From Selenomonas sp. F0473 (lineage in GTDB: Bacteria; Bacillota; Negativicutes; Selenomonadales; Selenomonadaceae): a DNA stretch of 64,000 nt. Position numbers and translations under genes: made by a program. This document shows, piece after piece, positions 1 through 8,730 of the stretch (position 1 is the stretch's first letter; each line of letters opens with the position of its first letter). The notes below the pieces were generated by a model, which saw only the letters and a list, made by a program, of their open reading frames with translations, was not told the DNA's origin and did no database searches. The stretch covers positions 1,072,050 to 1,136,049 of the forward strand of contig NZ_JH992902.1 in assembly GCF_000315545.1 (NCBI RefSeq). Reading direction: 5' to 3'.

Positions 1-298
1 GACGGAACCTGCGCTCGAGCTTTGTCTTCTGCTTGCGGATCTGGCGCTCCAGCTTTTCGATGACGAGATCGATTGAACTGTACATATCCTCCGAATGCTC
101 CTCACCGCGCAGCAGCACGCCGCGGACGATGGGGGCAGTTACTTCAACCTTATGATGTTTCCCCTCGACGGAGAGCAGGACCGAAATCTCGCCCACGTTT
201 TCGAAATACTTCGTGATCTTGCCGACGCGCTTCTCCACATAGTCGCGCAGCGCGGGCGTAACCTCGACATTCTTTCCCCGAATCGTGAATGCAGCCAT
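1..298 (-). CDS. hpf: Ribosome hibernation promoting factor, partial (C-terminus outside window)
   Basis: The translation starts MAAFTIRGKNVEVTPALRDY and continues with VEKRVGKITKYF, the usual N-terminus of the HPF/RaiA sigma-54 modulation family that binds 30S subunits and drives ribosome dimerisation in stationary phase. Later residues (YSSIDLVIEKLERQIRKQK) match the conserved second half of the N-terminal domain. About 99 codons are visible before the window edge, so it cannot be decided whether this is the long form with a C-terminal dimerisation domain. The ATG is preceded by AAAGGGGC about 10 nt upstream. The csp terminator just upstream separates it from the next gene. Identification is from family motifs and is firm. 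Confidence 0.93.
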   Translation of the reverse strand, partial: MAAFTIRGKNVEVTPALRDYVEKRVGKITKYFENVGEISVLLSVEGKHHKVEVTAPIVRGVLLRGEEHSEDMYSSIDLVIEKLERQIRKQKTKLERRFR

Positions 299-446
299 GA
301 AACACAGCCCCTTTCTATCCGCGGGAGCGTTCCTCTTTGCACCGCTCCCTCCTATGCTTATTCTATTTCGACACGAATCCGAAAACCCCTGCCGAGTTCC
401 TTAAATTCTGATTCTTCCGCGATTCGTCGCGCATTTTCTCCAAATG

Positions 447-475
447 AAAAAGCCCGCTGTGTAAGCCGGGCTTTT
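447..475 (-). terminator. Rho-independent terminator of the cold-shock gene
   Basis: A 9-bp inverted repeat (AAAAGCCCG / CGGGCTTTT) lies 14 nt past the csp stop codon and ends in a T run on the minus strand. It separates csp from hpf. Confidence 0.85.
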
Positions 476-488
476 CAGAGTATATCCG

Positions 489-689
489 TTATTCTTTTTT
501 GACGACGTTATCGGCCTGCGGACCGCGCGCGCCCTCAACGATATCGAACTCAACTTCCTGTCCTTCGCTGAGCGTCTTATACCCCTCTCCCTGGATGGAG
601 GAAAAGTGTACAAACACATCGTCGCCGTCATCGCGGGAGATAAACCCATATCCTTTATCCGCGCTGAACCATTTCACTTTGCCCGTCAT
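489..689 (-). CDS. csp: Cold-shock domain protein (CspA family)
   Basis: The 66-residue product begins [17 protein letters not shown] and carries both nucleic-acid binding motifs of the family, RNP1 (KGYGFI) and RNP2 (VFVHFS). It is a single beta-barrel OB-fold RNA chaperone of normal length. The frame is open upstream for a further 45 codons, but the ATG at 689 has an AAAGGAG Shine-Dalgarno at the correct distance and starts exactly at the family N-terminus. It is monocistronic, with its own consensus promoter (766-794) and terminator. The roughly 75-nt 5' leader is typical of cold-shock genes. Confidence 0.95.
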   Translation of the reverse strand: MTGKVKWFSADKGYGFISRDDGDDVFVHFSSIQGEGYKTLSEGQEVEFDIVEGARGPQADNVVKKE

Positions 690-765
690 TTCTACCGGCG
701 CTCCTTTCGATACGAATTGCCTGCGCCGTCGGAATGACCTTGCCGCGGCGCTGGGGCTAAACTTT

Positions 766-794
766 ATTATAAGAGACGTATGTACCTCTGTCAA
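766..794 (-). promoter_or_regulatory. Sigma-A promoter of csp
   Basis: On the minus strand TTGACA (794-789) is followed by a 17-bp spacer and TATAAT (771-766), a perfect consensus match. Transcription would start near 759 and give a leader of about 70 nt. Confidence 0.85.
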
Positions 795-843
795 TGGAAT
801 ATCGGTAAACGAAAAGAAGAACAACTATTCATACAGTTTACGA

Positions 844-3582
844 TTAAGGTTCCCGTGCGCATTGAACAAGCTGCGGGAAATACTTCTCTACCCGTGCTCG
901 GCGAGCACGCTCGAGCTCTTCGCGCCGTGCGAAAAGATCGCGGTAAGCTGCGATATACGTATCTACATGCCCCCCTATGAGGCGATGTTCCGCGACATAG
1001 CGATAGGCGTTCTCCGCAATCGCAGTTCGCAGATCGGGACGCGTGATAAGCAGCGACAGCTTCCGGGAGAATTCCCGTACATTCCGATAGATCATCCCCG
1101 TCTCGCCATCGCGCACCGTACGCTCATAAACGGTCGGCGAAGCGAGCGCCACGGCACCGTGCCCCGCCGACTCGATGAATTTCAGATCCGACTTCGCGCG
1201 GTTGAACGCGGTATCGCCGAGCGGCAGGAGCGCGATATCCGAGGCATGCAGCGCCGCCGTATAGTCCGCATAAGAGGCGACGGGATCGCCGTCGCGCTTT
1301 CCCCACACGAACTGTTTCCGCCGCGTTCGAAGGGTCTCATAAAAAGCGCGGTCCCCCGTCACGAGGAAGAAAAGGCGGTCCTCGTGCACGCGAATCGTCT
1401 CATTCAGGGCATCCATAAGCGGCGCCCAGTCGGCCCCGCGGTTCAGCGCGCCGAAGAACACGGTCACATCCCCTCCGCCGTGCGCATAGGTCCTCTTTTC
1501 CGGCAGCGCCGCAAGTTGATTCTCCATGAGCACAACATGCGGGTTAAATTCACGCAGATAGTCCGCAAGCACCGGCGTCGAGGTCTGCATCGCGGAGACG
1601 GCGCGAAAAGCGAAGTAATCGGATGCAGACAGAACCGTTCCGTCTTCCGGGCGGTCGTCTATTTCGTGCAGGATCAGATTCCCCCGCACAGCCGTTCGGG
1701 CAAAGAGCTCCACATTCGACGCGGTATCGGGAATGATCCGCCGCTCCATTAAAATAATACTGTTTCTTCTTTTAATAAATGTATCGAGCGTCAGCGGTGT
1801 GATATCGTCCCGCGTGCAGCCGCTCAGCGTGAGTGCTCCTAATGCCCGCATTGCGCCCAGCGGCGTGTCGAGGCGCACGTGCGCGCAAGCGGCAATCCGA
1901 TCCATTACCACGACGGAAAGAGGCTCTTCGTCCGTCTCATACATACGCCGCACGTCGGCATCCACCTGCAGCAGCAGCGCCTCGGCGCGCTCCGCATGCA
2001 CTTCGCGCAGCCGGACAAGCGCACGGTCATGATCCGCCGTCTCCGTGATGAATACACGGCGGCTCCAGTATGCCGCGATCAGCCTGCGCCACGCGATGCA
2101 GCGGCGGACGAGTTCCTCCGGTTCCTCCTCCGCAGATTCCTGCCGCTCGATGCTCAGCGGCCGCCGGAATACGGCGCAGCCGCCGCGTTCTAAAAGGGAC
2201 AGCCACGCGGCACAGGCGTCTGCAGGGCTCTTATCCGCCAAATGCAGGGGGATCAGATCTTCGCGTCGCACGAGCACGGCGCCCGCGGCTCCGATAAAAT
2301 TATCGCATTCCATGAGGATGGATCGTCCTGCCGCGGTCCCGTCCACGACCTCGCTGTCGCCGTAGATCGGCGGCATCCGCCGCGCAGGAATCGTGCATCT
2401 GCCGTCCGGCGCGAGCCGCGCAGCCATCGATGTCGCAAGGGCAATCTCCGGATGCTGCAGGAAGGCGTCCACCATGAGCGTCAGCTTGTCCGGCAGCAGA
2501 ATCTCGTCCGCTCTGCACCAGCCGACGTATCTCCCTTGTGCGAGACGAGCGAACAGCGCGCCGTACGTTTCCTCCGCCTGCGCGCCGGACACACGCACAC
2601 AGCGCAGGCTCGGGTCCCGCCGATATGCCTCCGGCAGCCGCTCGGTCAAGGGCTCCGTATCGGCGGCGCAGGCGACGATCTCGACATTTGGGTAGAGCTG
2701 CGCGCACGCCTCCCCCAGCATTTCGAAGAATCGCTCCTCGTCGTCGGGGACGCGCATCATAAGGCTGACGAGCGGCGCGCGCAGACGGGCGCTGCGGCAG
2801 GTAGCGGCAATAAGCGCGGGGTCGAGCCGTTCCTCGATGTCCATGAGTGCCGTATGCCACAGCGTTTCCGGCACGCCGACATCCAGCCCCCAGCGCTCGA
2901 GCAAGACGGCGCGCGCAGACAGACGCGCCATATCGTAGAGGTCGCAGACCTCCGCGCCCGCGTGCGGAAAATAGACCGGCACGCGCAGGAGGATGCGCCC
3001 CATGCATTTGAGACGCAGCGACAGGTCGATGTCCTCGCCGCCGGCCGCCGGAAAATCCTCGGAGAACCCGCCCGTCTGCACGAAGCATTCGCGCCGTACG
3101 AGCAGCGCAAAGTTTTCAAGAAAGAGGCTCTGTGTCGGCGCCCCTACGGTCTCCCGCAGCCATGTGCCGGCCGTTAGTCCATCTGCCTCCATACGCGCGG
3201 CGTTGAGATACTGCCACGCATACGCGGTACGGTTGCCGAACGGTCCGACCGCGCCGATCTCTGGCGCCATGCAGATCGTATCGAGCAGCGTGCGCAGTCC
3301 CTCCGCCCGTATGAGAACCCCTTCCCGCAGAAATAGGATATACGGCGCCGCGGCATCCGCCGCCCCCGCATTATAAAGGCGCGCAAGGCTTTCCGTCTCC
3401 GTCGTTAAAAGCGCGACATTCGCCGCCGTCTTTCGGTACCTCTTTGCCGCCGCAGGCGGAGCGGCAGCGACAATCTCCGCCCCAATTCCGCTTTCCGTAC
3501 AGGCGGCGCAGGCAGCGGCGAGGGTCGCGTCGAGGTACGCGCCCTCCTCGGTCGCCGCAACGACGATACGCAATACGTTCAT
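844..3582 (-). CDS. Large multidomain glycosyltransferase (GT2-GT2-GT-B)
   Basis: The 912-residue protein has three modules. Residues 1 to about 235 form a GT2-like domain (LRIVVAATEEGAYLDATL, then FLREGV in place of the usual DxD strand, and the acceptor-side GGEDIDLSLRL). Residues about 270-430 form a second GT2-like domain (WCRADEILLPDKL, where RADE occupies the DxD position). Residues about 560-890 look like a GT-B/GT4-type fold with SDIALLPLGDTAFNRAKSDLKFIESA and a C-terminal GET-GxIYRN motif. Similar multi-GT proteins occur in surface-glycan and flagellin-modification clusters. It is the last gene of the glycosyltransferase run. No clean terminator follows before the csp promoter. Donor and acceptor cannot be told from sequence. 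Confidence 0.85.
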   Translation of the reverse strand: MNVLRIVVAATEEGAYLDATLAAACAACTESGIGAEIVAAAPPAAAKRYRKTAANVALLTTETESLARLYNAGAADAAAPYILFLREGVLIRAEGLRTLLDTICMAPEIGAVGPFGNRTAYAWQYLNAARMEADGLTAGTWLRETVGAPTQSLFLENFALLVRRECFVQTGGFSEDFPAAGGEDIDLSLRLKCMGRILLRVPVYFPHAGAEVCDLYDMARLSARAVLLERWGLDVGVPETLWHTALMDIEERLDPALIAATCRSARLRAPLVSLMMRVPDDEERFFEMLGEACAQLYPNVEIVACAADTEPLTERLPEAYRRDPSLRCVRVSGAQAEETYGALFARLAQGRYVGWCRADEILLPDKLTLMVDAFLQHPEIALATSMAARLAPDGRCTIPARRMPPIYGDSEVVDGTAAGRSILMECDNFIGAAGAVLVRREDLIPLHLADKSPADACAAWLSLLERGGCAVFRRPLSIERQESAEEEPEELVRRCIAWRRLIAAYWSRRVFITETADHDRALVRLREVHAERAEALLLQVDADVRRMYETDEEPLSVVVMDRIAACAHVRLDTPLGAMRALGALTLSGCTRDDITPLTLDTFIKRRNSIILMERRIIPDTASNVELFARTAVRGNLILHEIDDRPEDGTVLSASDYFAFRAVSAMQTSTPVLADYLREFNPHVVLMENQLAALPEKRTYAHGGGDVTVFFGALNRGADWAPLMDALNETIRVHEDRLFFLVTGDRAFYETLRTRRKQFVWGKRDGDPVASYADYTAALHASDIALLPLGDTAFNRAKSDLKFIESAGHGAVALASPTVYERTVRDGETGMIYRNVREFSRKLSLLITRPDLRTAIAENAYRYVAEHRLIGGHVDTYIAAYRDLFARREELERARRARVEKYFPQLVQCAREP

Positions 3583-3586
3583 ATTG

Positions 3587-4537
3587 TCAGGATTTGAGGA
3601 GGCGCAGCAGGAGGAAGTTCGTATCCTTCATCTCCGAGGCGACGCGAACCGCGCGGTCCGTATCCCCCATATCGTGCAGGAGCACGGCCATGTTCTTGAT
3701 GCTGCTGTCGCAGCCCGGATCAATCTCCAGCGCCTTGGTCAGCAAGAATTTCGCGCCCTCATAGTCCCCCGCCATATAGGCGGCGCCTGCGAAGGCGTTC
3801 AGCGCGCGAACCTTCTCGTTCGGACGAATATCCTCGCCGAGAATCTTGGCCGCCGTTTCAGAGGCGTTCAGTTTGAGCGCCTTCTCTCCCGGGACCGCCG
3901 CCGATTTCGGTGCGGGAACTGCAACATCCTTCGCGGGCGGCACAGCCACATCCTTCGGTGCGGGCACCGCAGGCTTTTTGACCGCCGAGGGCGCGGGCAC
4001 GCCGACCGGAGCCGTACCGAGGCCGAGGAACGCCGCGAGATGCGGATACTTCGTGCGGGTCTCGGCGGGGCTGAGCCGCGCTTCGAGTCCTGCATAGCGT
4101 TCAATTGCCGCGCGCTGCGCCTCGGTCAGCACGTTCCCATGGGACGCCAATATATTGTCATAGACTTTAAGCGCGTCCTGCGTCCGTTTTTCCTTGAGGC
4201 AGATGCGGCCGAGAAGGATGCGCACGTCCACATTCTGCGGATCCCGCGTCAGCGTCGTCGTCACCCAGTCCGCCGCGCGCGTCGTGTCGCCCGTCTCAAA
4301 ATACGCGCGCGCAATATCGCCGAAGCATTCCTCCGGCGCTGTGCCCGCCGCAGTCATATCCGCAAACGCATTGATTGCGTCGGCATATGCCTTTTTCTCC
4401 ATATAGCCGCGAATGCGTGCCGCCTCGTTCTCCCGGTTCGTCATAGCGATCGTTCCTTTCCCTTTCCGCTTTCCTTCTTCTTTGCGGCGCTGCTGTTTTT
4501 GTGCGCGCTCCGCGTTGTTTTTCTTACGTTTCTTCAT
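3587..4537 (-). CDS. TPR-repeat protein in the glycosyltransferase operon
   Basis: The 316-residue product (from the ATG at 4537) has an extremely basic N-terminus (MKKRKKNNAERAQKQQRRK), TPR-like helical repeats at about 45-140 (YADAINAFADM, GDIARAYFETGD, NVDVRILLGRICLKEK), an Ala/Pro/Val/Lys-rich linker at about 180-225 with repeats of the type APKDVAVP, and a final TPR pair (AYMAGDYEGAKFLLTKALEIDP). It has no catalytic domain and probably acts as a scaffold for the neighbouring TPR-containing glycosyltransferases. The start overlaps the upstream gene by 14 nt. An alternative ATG at 4444 has the better ribosome-binding site (AAAGGAACGATCGCT) and would remove the basic tail. The basic tail resembles that of the 917-residue GT41 protein of this operon, which favours the longer form. 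Confidence 0.75.
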   Translation of the reverse strand: MKKRKKNNAERAQKQQRRKEEGKRKGKGTIAMTNRENEAARIRGYMEKKAYADAINAFADMTAAGTAPEECFGDIARAYFETGDTTRAADWVTTTLTRDPQNVDVRILLGRICLKEKRTQDALKVYDNILASHGNVLTEAQRAAIERYAGLEARLSPAETRTKYPHLAAFLGLGTAPVGVPAPSAVKKPAVPAPKDVAVPPAKDVAVPAPKSAAVPGEKALKLNASETAAKILGEDIRPNEKVRALNAFAGAAYMAGDYEGAKFLLTKALEIDPGCDSSIKNMAVLLHDMGDTDRAVRVASEMKDTNFLLLRLLKS

Positions 4538-6020
4538 TGAGATAGCGCTCCCATATCGTCTCGTATGCTTCTTCCATGTCCCGTACATACCGCGCGCCGT
4601 CCATCATGGGAGAGGCGCGCATCATGCGCTGCGCCGCGCCGTGCAGGGCCGCGAGGAGTTCTCCGTCCCGGGCGAGCAGCACCGCGCGCTCGACATAAGA
4701 TGCCGGCGTATCCGCAGCCAGCTCGCCGAGCCCCGCATTTTGCAGAATGCCCATGCCAAACCGCGCTCCATGGCGCGTTCCCGCCCGCGTGACGACGGGC
4801 AGCCCCATAAAGAGGGCCTCGCATGTCGTCCCGCCCCCCTGATAGGGGTAAGTATCGAGGATGATGTCCGCGTCGAGATAATCCCGCAGATAGTCCCGCG
4901 TCCCCGGACGCAGTTCGATCCGCTCCGAACTAAGGCCCGCACGCGCGGCGCGGCGCCGCATCCGTTCGACCGGTTCCATATTCGAATTCACATTCTTGAG
5001 CAGGAGACGGGCATCCGGCACGCGGCGCAGGATCTCCGCCCACAGCCGGAGCGTCTCATCCGTGATTTTGGAGAAGTTGTTAAAACTCCCGAATACCACG
5101 GGCGCATGCGCTCTGCGCACAATATTCTCATAAGGTGCGAACCGTTCCGGCGGTGTGAAGCAGAGATGCGTGCGCGGCAGGCGGAGAATCTTCTCAAAAA
5201 AGAGGGCCTCCATCCCCGGCGGATCACAGACGGGATCGCCAAGCACATAGTCCATTGCGGGCAGCCCCGTCGTATCGAAATAGCCGATGCCCGAGACCTG
5301 CACGGGGGCCGGCCGACATGCCGCGATCCGCAGCGTACGCCCGCCCGCCGTATGCCCCGCAAGGTCAAAGAGGATGTCGATCTCATCCGCATAAATCGCC
5401 GCTGCCGCCTCTGCAGGAGGCTTTCCCCCAAGACTCCGATAGCCGTCCACCATGCCCGCCAGCCAGTCCGTCACCTCATCGCCGCGCCCCCTGCCGACAT
5501 CATACAGATACACGGCAAAGCGCGCATGATCGTAGCCCGAAAAGAGCTGTACGGCGAAGTTCAGCACAACATGTTCCGAGAGCGAGGGCGAGACGTAGCC
5601 AATCCGGATTTTCTCCCGCCGCCGCTTTCCATGAGAGAACTGCGGCACCCCTCCGAAGATACGGGCACACGCGCCGTGTTCCTCCCGCATCTCCGCATCG
5701 GAGATATCCGCCGTATAGTGGAGCGTCATAAGATAGTTGCTGAGGAGTTCGGCGCGCTCGTCCTGCGGGGCGCCCTCAAGGTTCCAAGAGGAGCGCAGAT
5801 GCGGCAGCGCCGCCTCGAGTTCCCCGAGCATATAGAGCAGCTGCCCCGCCGTTGCGTGATACTTCCACCGGTACGCCGCAGGGAATAGATTATCCTCGCC
5901 CATCCGCATCAGCCGCGCGAGCGCCTCCTCGAAACGGTGCGCCGCGATCGCTTTTTGCACGCCGGCAAAGGCCGTGTCAAACGAATCCCTGTTCCGTTTC
6001 CCGGCGCGCCCAAATGTCAC
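4524..6020 (-). CDS. SPINDLY/O-GlcNAc-transferase-like glycosyltransferase (GT41)
   Basis: The 498-residue protein has a short helical TPR-like N-terminus (about 1-130) and a complete GT41 catalytic region. Visible family motifs are REKIRIGYVSPSLSEHVV (about 135-150, His present), DLAGHTAGGRT (about 220), RPAPVQVSGIGY, FNNFSKITDETLRLWAEILRR (about 310-330, with the Lys equivalent to the catalytic lysine of OGT) and the UDP-binding GGGTTCEALFMGLPVVT (about 392-408). Eukaryotic OGT and SPINDLY transfer GlcNAc or fucose to Ser/Thr, and bacterial members modify flagellins. The start is GTG at 6020 with GGAGGG 8 nt upstream, overlapping the previous gene by 44 nt. It is probably an active enzyme. 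The sugar is unknown. Confidence 0.88.
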   Translation of the reverse strand: MTFGRAGKRNRDSFDTAFAGVQKAIAAHRFEEALARLMRMGEDNLFPAAYRWKYHATAGQLLYMLGELEAALPHLRSSWNLEGAPQDERAELLSNYLMTLHYTADISDAEMREEHGACARIFGGVPQFSHGKRRREKIRIGYVSPSLSEHVVLNFAVQLFSGYDHARFAVYLYDVGRGRGDEVTDWLAGMVDGYRSLGGKPPAEAAAAIYADEIDILFDLAGHTAGGRTLRIAACRPAPVQVSGIGYFDTTGLPAMDYVLGDPVCDPPGMEALFFEKILRLPRTHLCFTPPERFAPYENIVRRAHAPVVFGSFNNFSKITDETLRLWAEILRRVPDARLLLKNVNSNMEPVERMRRRAARAGLSSERIELRPGTRDYLRDYLDADIILDTYPYQGGGTTCEALFMGLPVVTRAGTRHGARFGMGILQNAGLGELAADTPASYVERAVLLARDGELLAALHGAAQRMMRASPMMDGARYVRDMEEAYETIWERYLNEET

Positions 6021-8730
6021 GATAGCATCCCTCCATCTCGCGGATATAGCGCTCCTGATCCATCATGGGCGAAACCCTCATACGATCCCGCAGTTCCCTG
6101 TGCAGCGCGTCGAGGAGATCGAGATTCCCCGCCAGCATCACCGCCGTCTCCACATAGTCCGAAAGACGTTCGGAGGCGAGATCGCCGAGGCCAATGTTGG
6201 CGAGCAGACTGTAGGTAAAGCGCGTGCTGTGCCGCTCCGTATAGTACGAGACGACGGGCACGCCCATATAGAGAGCGTCGCACGTCGTACCGCCGCCCGG
6301 CCACGGGAACGTATCGAGCGCGATGTCCACATCGAGATAGCGCAGCATATAGTCTCGTGTCGCCCGTTCGAACTGCACACGGCTCATATCGAGCCCCAGC
6401 CTCTTCATACGGTCATGCGCGGCGCGCACCACGCCTTTCTTCGCATAGGCGGCATTTTTGAGCAGGAGGCGCGCCGTCGGCAGCCGCCGCAGGATCTCCG
6501 CCCATACCCGCAGCATCTCGTCCGTGATCTTCACATATTGATTGAACGAAGCGAGTTGGATATATCCGCGCCGTCGTGCGGGCGTCCCCTCGGATGCGGG
6601 GAGGTGCGTATACCCATTATAACAGAATTGACTCGTCAGGCGCAGTAATTTTTCAACAAAATATATGTCTGTGCCGGCCCCCGGCGGATCGCAGTACCGA
6701 TCCGTGACAAAGTAATCCACGGCGCGAAGCCCCGTCGTCGCCATATAGCCAAGCCCGGAGACCTGCACGGGCGCGGGTTTCCACGCGAGTGCGGGCAGCC
6801 CGCTCCGCGCGGTATGCCCCGCGAGATCAAAAAGGATATCCACCTCATCCGCATAGATCCGCGCGGCGATCTTCGCCGGCGCTGCCGCATCCGCCGAAAC
6901 ATCGCGCCACGCCGTCACCAGCGTCTTGAAAAACTCCGTATACTGATCCGTCTTTCCAAGGCTGTAGCAGTAGACCTCAAAGGAATCTCGGTCAAATCCC
7001 GCAAGAAACGGCCAAATGAAATACTGCATGACGTGCTCGCGAAAATCGCCCGAAATATAGCCGATGCGGATCTTTTCTTTTTTGCGGCGCCCCGTATGCG
7101 TATAGGGGCGGATTCCGGCAAAGAACTGCTCGTACCCCACGCTGCGTCGGCAGATCTCTGCCGGCGGCACGTCGACGGCGTTCATTGTCATGAGCGCCGT
7201 GCTGTAATAGGATCGCCGCATCAAATGATCCGAGGCGCATGCCGCATACATCTCCGCGTACCGAGCGGCCGCCGCCGCACCGAGGACATCCGCGCCATAA
7301 TCCGCGCATGCCTTGCACAGCGCCTCCCGCACCTCCGGCGAAACGGACAGCCGTTCCGCTTCGATCTCCGAGAGCCCCTTCTGTGCAAGCGCCACAAGCT
7401 CCGCCTGCGAACAGTACAGGCTCCCGCTCGCAATGGCAAGGAACAAACGCGCGCCTTCGCGCTCCGGAGGAACGCCCTCCGCGGCAAGCGCCCACCGAGC
7501 CGCGAGTACCTTTCGGTTCAAAAAGAAATATGCCCATGCGAGCGACATCCGCCCCGCGGGAGCGAGAGCACCGCAGCCGTCCAGGATACGCGCCTCATAC
7601 GCGACCCGCGCCCAATCCTTCGACGTCTCTGCCCGCATGAGCGCAGCCTCATGTTCCTCCACATGCGGGCGCTCTTTCACTCCAAAGAGCACACGGTCAT
7701 ACGCGCGCTCCACCGTAAACATATAGGCGCCGGAATCGGCAAGCGGGCTATCGTGCAGGTTCCACCGGAGCAGCTCGTGCAGCTCCGAGAGACGCGCCGC
7801 ATCGCGCAGCAGCACCCCGGCACGCACCGCGAGCGCCGACGTATCCGCCGCAATCTCCTCGTCCGGTTCCACCGCCGCGAGGATGCCCGCGGCATAAGCG
7901 CCGCCTGCAAACGGGTGCGCGGTGAGAAGCGGCACGGCATATTCCAACGTGCGGCAAATCTGTGCGGGATCGGCCGCGATCCCAATCGCAATGTCAAGTT
8001 CCTCATAGGAGATTTCGTCTGCAAGGAACAGCTCGGCCGCATCTGTGCCCATCTCCGCAGCGCGTTCAATGTCCGCATCGGTCAGCACGCCGCCGATCTC
8101 CGCGGGCAGAATCAGCCGCACGTCCGGAATGCTTGAGAAAAGCGCACAGCATAGAGCAACGATCTCTTCCCGCAGCGTCTCGTCGGCTCTCCCGACGAAA
8201 CCGATTGTCGCCGTGCCGCGCTCGAGGAGCGGCGTGCGGAAAACATAGTTCTTCGGAGGATCCAGCGGCGTATAGCAGAGCGGCACGAAATCCGCATATC
8301 CGTCCACGGAGGGCAGGGCATCCACAAGCTCCGCGGGCCGGCGCTCGGCGATCGAGACAAGATGCCGCGCGGGATGCGCTGCGAAAATCTCCCGGATCAG
8401 GGGAGGCGGCGCATCGGCAGAGAGGTCGACGAGAAGATCGATCGCGTCACGCCGTATGATCTCCGCCGCCTCCCGTGCCGTATACGCACCGAGGGTACGA
8501 AACGCCGCCGCTTCCTTTGCAAACAGCTCCGTATCCCCCTCCGGTCCCGTATGATAGGCATAGAGTTCAAAGCGTTTCCGATCCGCACCGAGGAAAAATG
8601 CCGGCAAAAAGGTACGCCATGCACCGCTCCCGAACGCATCGGAAAGATAGCCGACACGTATTTTCCTCGGCGCGTTATGCCGATGCGCGGCAGATTTTCC
8701 GCGATGTTTCTTCGCGCCCTTTTTCTTCAT
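5977..8730 (-). CDS. Double GT41 protein: degenerate N-terminal and intact C-terminal SPINDLY-like domains
   Basis: The protein has 917 residues counted from the ATG at 8730, which overlaps the preceding stop codon as ATGA and begins MKKKGAKKHRGKSAAH; the frame is open for 107 codons further upstream but that part is out-of-frame sequence of the preceding gene. Residues about 20-360 have a GT41 outline (RKIRVGYLSDAFGSG, LLVDLSADAP, FGVK end) but lack the His, the FNxxxK lysine and the GGGTTC nucleotide loop. Residues about 370-520 are TPR-like. Residues about 545-905 are a full GT41 domain with FREHVMQYF, DLAGHTARSG, FNQYVKITDEML and GGGTTCDALYMGVPVVS. The first half therefore looks like a non-catalytic pseudoenzyme fused to an active one. 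The 3' end overlaps the next gene by 44 nt. Confidence 0.87.
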   Translation of the reverse strand: MKKKGAKKHRGKSAAHRHNAPRKIRVGYLSDAFGSGAWRTFLPAFFLGADRKRFELYAYHTGPEGDTELFAKEAAAFRTLGAYTAREAAEIIRRDAIDLLVDLSADAPPPLIREIFAAHPARHLVSIAERRPAELVDALPSVDGYADFVPLCYTPLDPPKNYVFRTPLLERGTATIGFVGRADETLREEIVALCCALFSSIPDVRLILPAEIGGVLTDADIERAAEMGTDAAELFLADEISYEELDIAIGIAADPAQICRTLEYAVPLLTAHPFAGGAYAAGILAAVEPDEEIAADTSALAVRAGVLLRDAARLSELHELLRWNLHDSPLADSGAYMFTVERAYDRVLFGVKERPHVEEHEAALMRAETSKDWARVAYEARILDGCGALAPAGRMSLAWAYFFLNRKVLAARWALAAEGVPPEREGARLFLAIASGSLYCSQAELVALAQKGLSEIEAERLSVSPEVREALCKACADYGADVLGAAAAARYAEMYAACASDHLMRRSYYSTALMTMNAVDVPPAEICRRSVGYEQFFAGIRPYTHTGRRKKEKIRIGYISGDFREHVMQYFIWPFLAGFDRDSFEVYCYSLGKTDQYTEFFKTLVTAWRDVSADAAAPAKIAARIYADEVDILFDLAGHTARSGLPALAWKPAPVQVSGLGYMATTGLRAVDYFVTDRYCDPPGAGTDIYFVEKLLRLTSQFCYNGYTHLPASEGTPARRRGYIQLASFNQYVKITDEMLRVWAEILRRLPTARLLLKNAAYAKKGVVRAAHDRMKRLGLDMSRVQFERATRDYMLRYLDVDIALDTFPWPGGGTTCDALYMGVPVVSYYTERHSTRFTYSLLANIGLGDLASERLSDYVETAVMLAGNLDLLDALHRELRDRMRVSPMMDQERYIREMEGCYRDIWARRETEQGFV

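Noticed and set aside
499..1752. Long plus-strand open frame across csp and the end of the large glycosyltransferase gene
   Set aside because: It is antisense to two well-supported genes, rich in Arg/His, has no ribosome-binding site and is a codon-bias shadow common in GC-rich DNA.
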